Positions 13,973 through 16,230 of a DNA stretch of 16,230 nt are shown here, one piece after another. The stretch lies in the NCBI GenBank assembly GCA_937995505.1, contig CALKJV010000171.1, forward strand, positions 1 to 16,230. The letters run 5' to 3'. Below the pieces are notes generated by a model, which saw only the letters and a program-made list of their open reading frames with translations, did not search any database and was not told the DNA's origin. The stretch is from an uncultured Bacteroidia bacterium (lineage in GTDB: Bacteria; Bacteroidota; Bacteroidia; SpSt-205). A program made the translations under genes and the position numbers. Within the stretch, counting starts at the first letter, position 1. Every line of letters begins with the position of its first letter.

Positions 13973-15990
13973 TCCTGGAAGCTGTAAGCTCTGACTTTTC
14001 CTTCCTCAATAACATAAAGGCGCTTGTCAATGGGATCTACCTCAAACTGCGGAGATCGGAAGAGGCCGAGGGTTCCGAGACCTTTCTCAAAGACGGTTTT
14101 GCAGGTAGAGCGGTCTAAGCCGTATAGGGTTACGGTATTGCCTTGCATGCCTAAGAGGAAGGCGAGGTTTTGGGCGGCTTGGAGTTCAGTTTGGCGGCGC
14201 TTGACGAGGGTTTGCCAGGCAGCATCCGCTAGGAGCGCAGCTACAAAGGACCCTGCACCGTATGCAGAGGCTTTGAGTACGCGATTCAGTGGAATGGCTT
14301 GGCTGGGGCGATCCCAGGGGCGGTCAGGGTCGTATAACACAGTTTGGAGCGATTTATAGGCGAGGTAGGCCGAACCCACATAGCCGGCGACAGAGACGGC
14401 CGCTCCGAGGAGGCGCACCGCTGCTGGCTGGGCCGGCGCAGGCCGAACGAAGCTGCACAAAACCTTTCCATCTGTGGAGACTCCGTACACCGTAGAGCCG
14501 CCCCAGACCCAGATTTTGCCTTGCTCGTAGGCGATACCTTGTGGGGGGTCGTTTGCAAATTCTTTTAGGCGGTCACCGAGCGGGGTAGGTTCACTGCCTG
14601 GGCCTCGCCACACAAAAAGCTGACCCGTATCATCTATGAGATACGCCTCAAATACGCCCCCCTCTTCTCGCACAGCGAAGGGCAAACTGAAGGGGCGCTT
14701 GATAGGCTTTTCCCACAGAAGTTCGCCGGTTTCGCTGATGTACTGCACGCGCCGCACGGTCTGTACGAGGAATCCGCCGGGTACGCTTTGGGCGGTAAGC
14801 AGGGCCCCCTGGAGGCCGCGAGGTTTCTTGAAGAGAAACTCCCCGCGTCGGATATCCAGTACATCTACATCTACGCGCCAGTCATCTAAGCCAGGTCGGC
14901 CCCCCTTGAAGGCGCGTTCCCGCTGAAAGACGCAGAAGAGACGATTTTCATCCAGCGGAATATAGCCTGCGATTAGGCCTGGCGTTTTGAGCCGCTCGCC
15001 CCAGGGATTTTGCCCATCCTCGTAGCGCAGCAGGATAGCTAAGGGCGGATTGAAGAGGTTGCGGCCGGTGGGAAGCTCTCTGGAGCCGGGCTGCAAGTCA
15101 TCGGTAAAAAGCAATATGCCGGCGCTTGTGCCGAAGGCTTGCAGTACATTGTCGCGAGGTACATTGACGGGCTTATTCCAGACGGGCTGGCCATTGTCTC
15201 GGCGCACAGCGATCACTCGCCCCCGCCCAAAGGCCACCACGAGATCTCGCTCATCATCAATAAATACGTAAGTCCCCGTAGTGGCGCGCAGACTGATTCC
15301 CTTGACGATTTCGGTGCGCCAGCGGGTTTGGCCGGTTTGGGCATTTACGCTGTACAGAGCTCGGTTGGTGAGGAAGTACACATGACCTCCATCGCTGGCG
15401 AGGTTGCTTTGGAGCAGCTCAGAGGCGCGCTGGTCACTGGCGGGGCGTCGCCACTTCTCTGCGCCTGTGCGTGCATCGTAGGCTGCGATCAGCGAGACTT
15501 CCAGGGAGAATGTCTTTGTGGGGTCTTTTGGGCCTTTGCCGAAAAGCACGAGCGCTCCAGCTTCAGGAACTACCGTACGGCCATAAATCTCCCTCCAGCT
15601 GCGCCGTTGCTCTTTGAGATTAAAGACCAGCTTGCCATTGGTGGTGTTGAGCACCATGTAGGGGCTAAAGAGCGTGGCCATCTGGCGGGAAAGTTCGTCG
15701 GGCTCCTCACTGGGGAGGGGGGTTAGGTTTCCACCTTCCCACAGGGGAAAGGGCTGGAGCTGGGCCCAGCCGTTTAAATCAACTTCTCGGCATTCTGTGC
15801 ATTGCCAGAGGATGTTCCCATTTGCAGCGCTAAGGGCATATACCCCGTCTTTGCCTGCGACGACGAGGAGGTTACCATCCGGCAGAAGGTCCAATCGGGC
15901 GTACTTAGGGACTGCTTTTTCCCAAAGGGGAGCCTGCGCCCAAAGGCAAAAACCCAAAACCCACGCAGCTACACCGGTCTGTAATTTCAT
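13969..15990 (-). CDS. Exported PQQ/BamB-like beta-propeller protein with a hydrophobic insertion
   Basis: A 673-residue protein with a 20-residue signal peptide (MKLQTGVAAWVLGFCLWAQA). Repeated propeller-blade motifs of the PQQ/quinoprotein type follow: VYALSAANGNILWQ, LIAAYDARTGAEKWRR, LYSVNAQTGQTRWRT, VIAVRRDNGQPVWNK, VQYISETGELLWEK and LYVIEEGKVRAYSF. BamB and many uncharacterised envelope proteins share this fold; no dehydrogenase catalytic residues could be identified, so a binding or scaffolding role is more likely than an enzyme. Unusually, two Gly/Ala-rich hydrophobic stretches (about 527-546 and 574-592) sit between blades near the C-terminus, which may be membrane helices. The ATG at 15990 follows a perfect -7 box by 4 nt. 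The gene leads an operon with hflX. True function unknown. Confidence 0.75.
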   Translation of the reverse strand: MKLQTGVAAWVLGFCLWAQAPLWEKAVPKYARLDLLPDGNLLVVAGKDGVYALSAANGNILWQCTECREVDLNGWAQLQPFPLWEGGNLTPLPSEEPDELSRQMATLFSPYMVLNTTNGKLVFNLKEQRRSWREIYGRTVVPEAGALVLFGKGPKDPTKTFSLEVSLIAAYDARTGAEKWRRPASDQRASELLQSNLASDGGHVYFLTNRALYSVNAQTGQTRWRTEIVKGISLRATTGTYVFIDDERDLVVAFGRGRVIAVRRDNGQPVWNKPVNVPRDNVLQAFGTSAGILLFTDDLQPGSRELPTGRNLFNPPLAILLRYEDGQNPWGERLKTPGLIAGYIPLDENRLFCVFQRERAFKGGRPGLDDWRVDVDVLDIRRGEFLFKKPRGLQGALLTAQSVPGGFLVQTVRRVQYISETGELLWEKPIKRPFSLPFAVREEGGVFEAYLIDDTGQLFVWRGPGSEPTPLGDRLKEFANDPPQGIAYEQGKIWVWGGSTVYGVSTDGKVLCSFVRPAPAQPAAVRLLGAAVSVAGYVGSAYLAYKSLQTVLYDPDRPWDRPSQAIPLNRVLKASAYGAGSFVAALLADAAWQTLVKRRQTELQAAQNLAFLLGMQGNTVTLYGLDRSTCKTVFEKGLGTLGLFRSPQFEVDPIDKRLYVIEEGKVRAYSFQE

Positions 15991-15994
15991 ACAG

Positions 15995-16002
15995 CAAATA
16001 TA
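15995..16002 (-). promoter_or_regulatory. -7 box (TATATTTG) of the propeller-hflX operon
   Basis: A perfect TAnnTTTG match on the minus strand, ending 4 nt (CTGT) before the ATG at 15990. The same octamer and spacing occur before the M32 peptidase gene. It lies 31 bp downstream of tRNA-Ala, with no terminator between, so read-through from the tRNAs is possible. Confidence 0.65.
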
Positions 16003-16032
16003 CGCAGGCGGTACGCTCTTGGCTGCGGGGGG

Positions 16033-16105
16033 TGGAGAGTAGCGGATTCGAACCGCTGACCTTCGGCTTGCAAAGCCGACGCTCTACCAACTGAGCTAAC
16101 TCCCC
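16033..16105 (-). tRNA. tRNA-Ala (anticodon TGC)
   Basis: A 73-nt cloverleaf read on the minus strand. The acceptor GGGGAGT pairs with ACTCTCC and includes the G3-U70 pair that is the alanine identity element. The D arm is AGCTCAGTTGGTAGAGC, the anticodon stem TCGGC/GCCGA with loop TTTGCAA, and the T arm GCGGTTCGAATCCGC. Discriminator A. CCA is not encoded. Its 5' end directly abuts the T8 tract of the preceding hairpin. Confidence 0.96.
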
Positions 16106-16129
16106 AAAAAAAATGCCCCATCGCGGGGC
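16106..16129 (-). terminator. Terminator-like hairpin between tRNA-Ile and tRNA-Ala
   Basis: On the minus strand GCCCC-GCGAT-GGGGC (16129-16115) is followed by A and eight T (16113-16106). It begins 1 nt after the mature 3' end of tRNA-Ile and its T-tract ends exactly at the 5' end of tRNA-Ala. It would act as an intrinsic terminator or attenuator, or as a processing hairpin in the shared precursor. Confidence 0.7.
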
Positions 16130-16130
16130 G

Positions 16131-16204
16131 TGGGCCTGCGTGGACTCGAACCACGGACCTCAACATTATCAGTGTTGCGCTCTAACCACCTGAGCTACAG
16201 GCCC
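16131..16204 (-). tRNA. tRNA-Ile (anticodon GAT)
   Basis: A 74-nt cloverleaf on the minus strand. The acceptor GGGCCTG pairs with CAGGCCC. The D arm is AGCTCAGGTGGTTAGAGC, the anticodon stem CAACA/TGTTG with loop CTGATAA (anticodon at 16168-16170), and the T arm CGTGGTTCGAGTCCACG. Discriminator A, no encoded CCA. It precedes tRNA-Ala in the transcription direction, the order commonly found in 16S-23S spacers, but here no rRNA follows. Confidence 0.96.
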
Positions 16205-16211
16205 AGCGGCA

Positions 16212-16219
16212 CAAAGGTA
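16212..16219 (-). promoter_or_regulatory. -7 box (TACCTTTG) of the tRNA-Ile/Ala unit
   Basis: A perfect TAnnTTTG match on the minus strand, 7 nt upstream of the mature tRNA-Ile 5' end. It implies a very short 5' leader. The matching -33 region lies at or beyond the window edge. Confidence 0.55.
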
Positions 16220-16230
16220 CACAATTTTCT

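Noticed and set aside
15139..15726. 195-codon open frame on the plus strand inside the propeller gene
   Set aside because: It is antisense to an intact 673-residue gene with a signal peptide, promoter and repeat motifs; its own translation shows no family and no start signal.
1..16230. Mobile element, CRISPR array, toxin-antitoxin or defence cluster
   Set aside because: No transposase, integrase, regularly spaced repeats or recognisable defence domains were found on either strand.

Overview
The window reads as a gene-dense stretch of a Bacteroidota-type chromosome of moderately high GC, possibly from a thermophilic lineage. Three things point there. Several genes and a tRNA unit are preceded by a box matching the Bacteroidota -7 promoter element TAnnTTTG (TATATTTG, TATCTTTG, TACCTTTG, TACTTTCG). 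No convincing Shine-Dalgarno sequence precedes the starts I checked. The gene families (DapD, HflX, AhcY, M32 carboxypeptidase, a P1-nuclease/PLC-like secreted protein, a UbiA-type prenyltransferase) fit that phylum. Thermophily is only a guess, from the compactness and the M32 (Taq-type) peptidase. I see no phage, transposase, CRISPR array, or toxin or defence genes. No stretch over 300 bases lacks a gene.

Left part, minus strand (13-2605): a membrane glycosyltransferase (GT2) is followed by two paralogous small sigma-70-family factors. Their promoters are also related over about 26 nt. The second sigma gene is markedly AT-rich compared with its surroundings. Plus strand (2566-4472): a secreted zinc-dependent S1/P1 nuclease/phospholipase C-like protein whose 5' end overlaps the GT2 gene head-to-head, then a UbiA-family prenyltransferase.

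Middle, plus strand (4598-10455): two apparent operons. The first is acyl-CoA thioesterase - dapD - small predicted outer-membrane protein. The second is M32 carboxypeptidase - ABC exporter - polyprenol-phosphate mannosyltransferase-like GT2, with stop/start overlaps between genes. The ABC exporter is split by a -1 frameshift at a run of seven G (8207-8213). It could be a sequencing error, a mutation, phase variation or programmed frameshifting.

Right part: holB (DNA polymerase III delta', minus) converges on the mannosyltransferase gene. ahcY (plus) ends in a clear intrinsic terminator lying inside the 3' end of convergent hflX. hflX is coupled by an ATGA overlap to an upstream gene for a large exported PQQ/BamB-like beta-propeller protein. 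tRNA-Ala(TGC) and tRNA-Ile(GAT) close the window on the minus strand. They have their own -7 box and a terminator-like hairpin squeezed between them.

The most general observation is promoter geometry. In four protein genes the -7 box ends only 4-5 nt before the start codon, which implies leaderless or nearly leaderless mRNAs. In the two sigma genes and ahcY the gap is 8-9 nt. This geometry also decides several start codons. I found no clearly new multi-gene system. The best leads are the paired sigma factors with shared promoter elements, the G-run frameshift in the exporter, and the Ile-hairpin-Ala tRNA unit.
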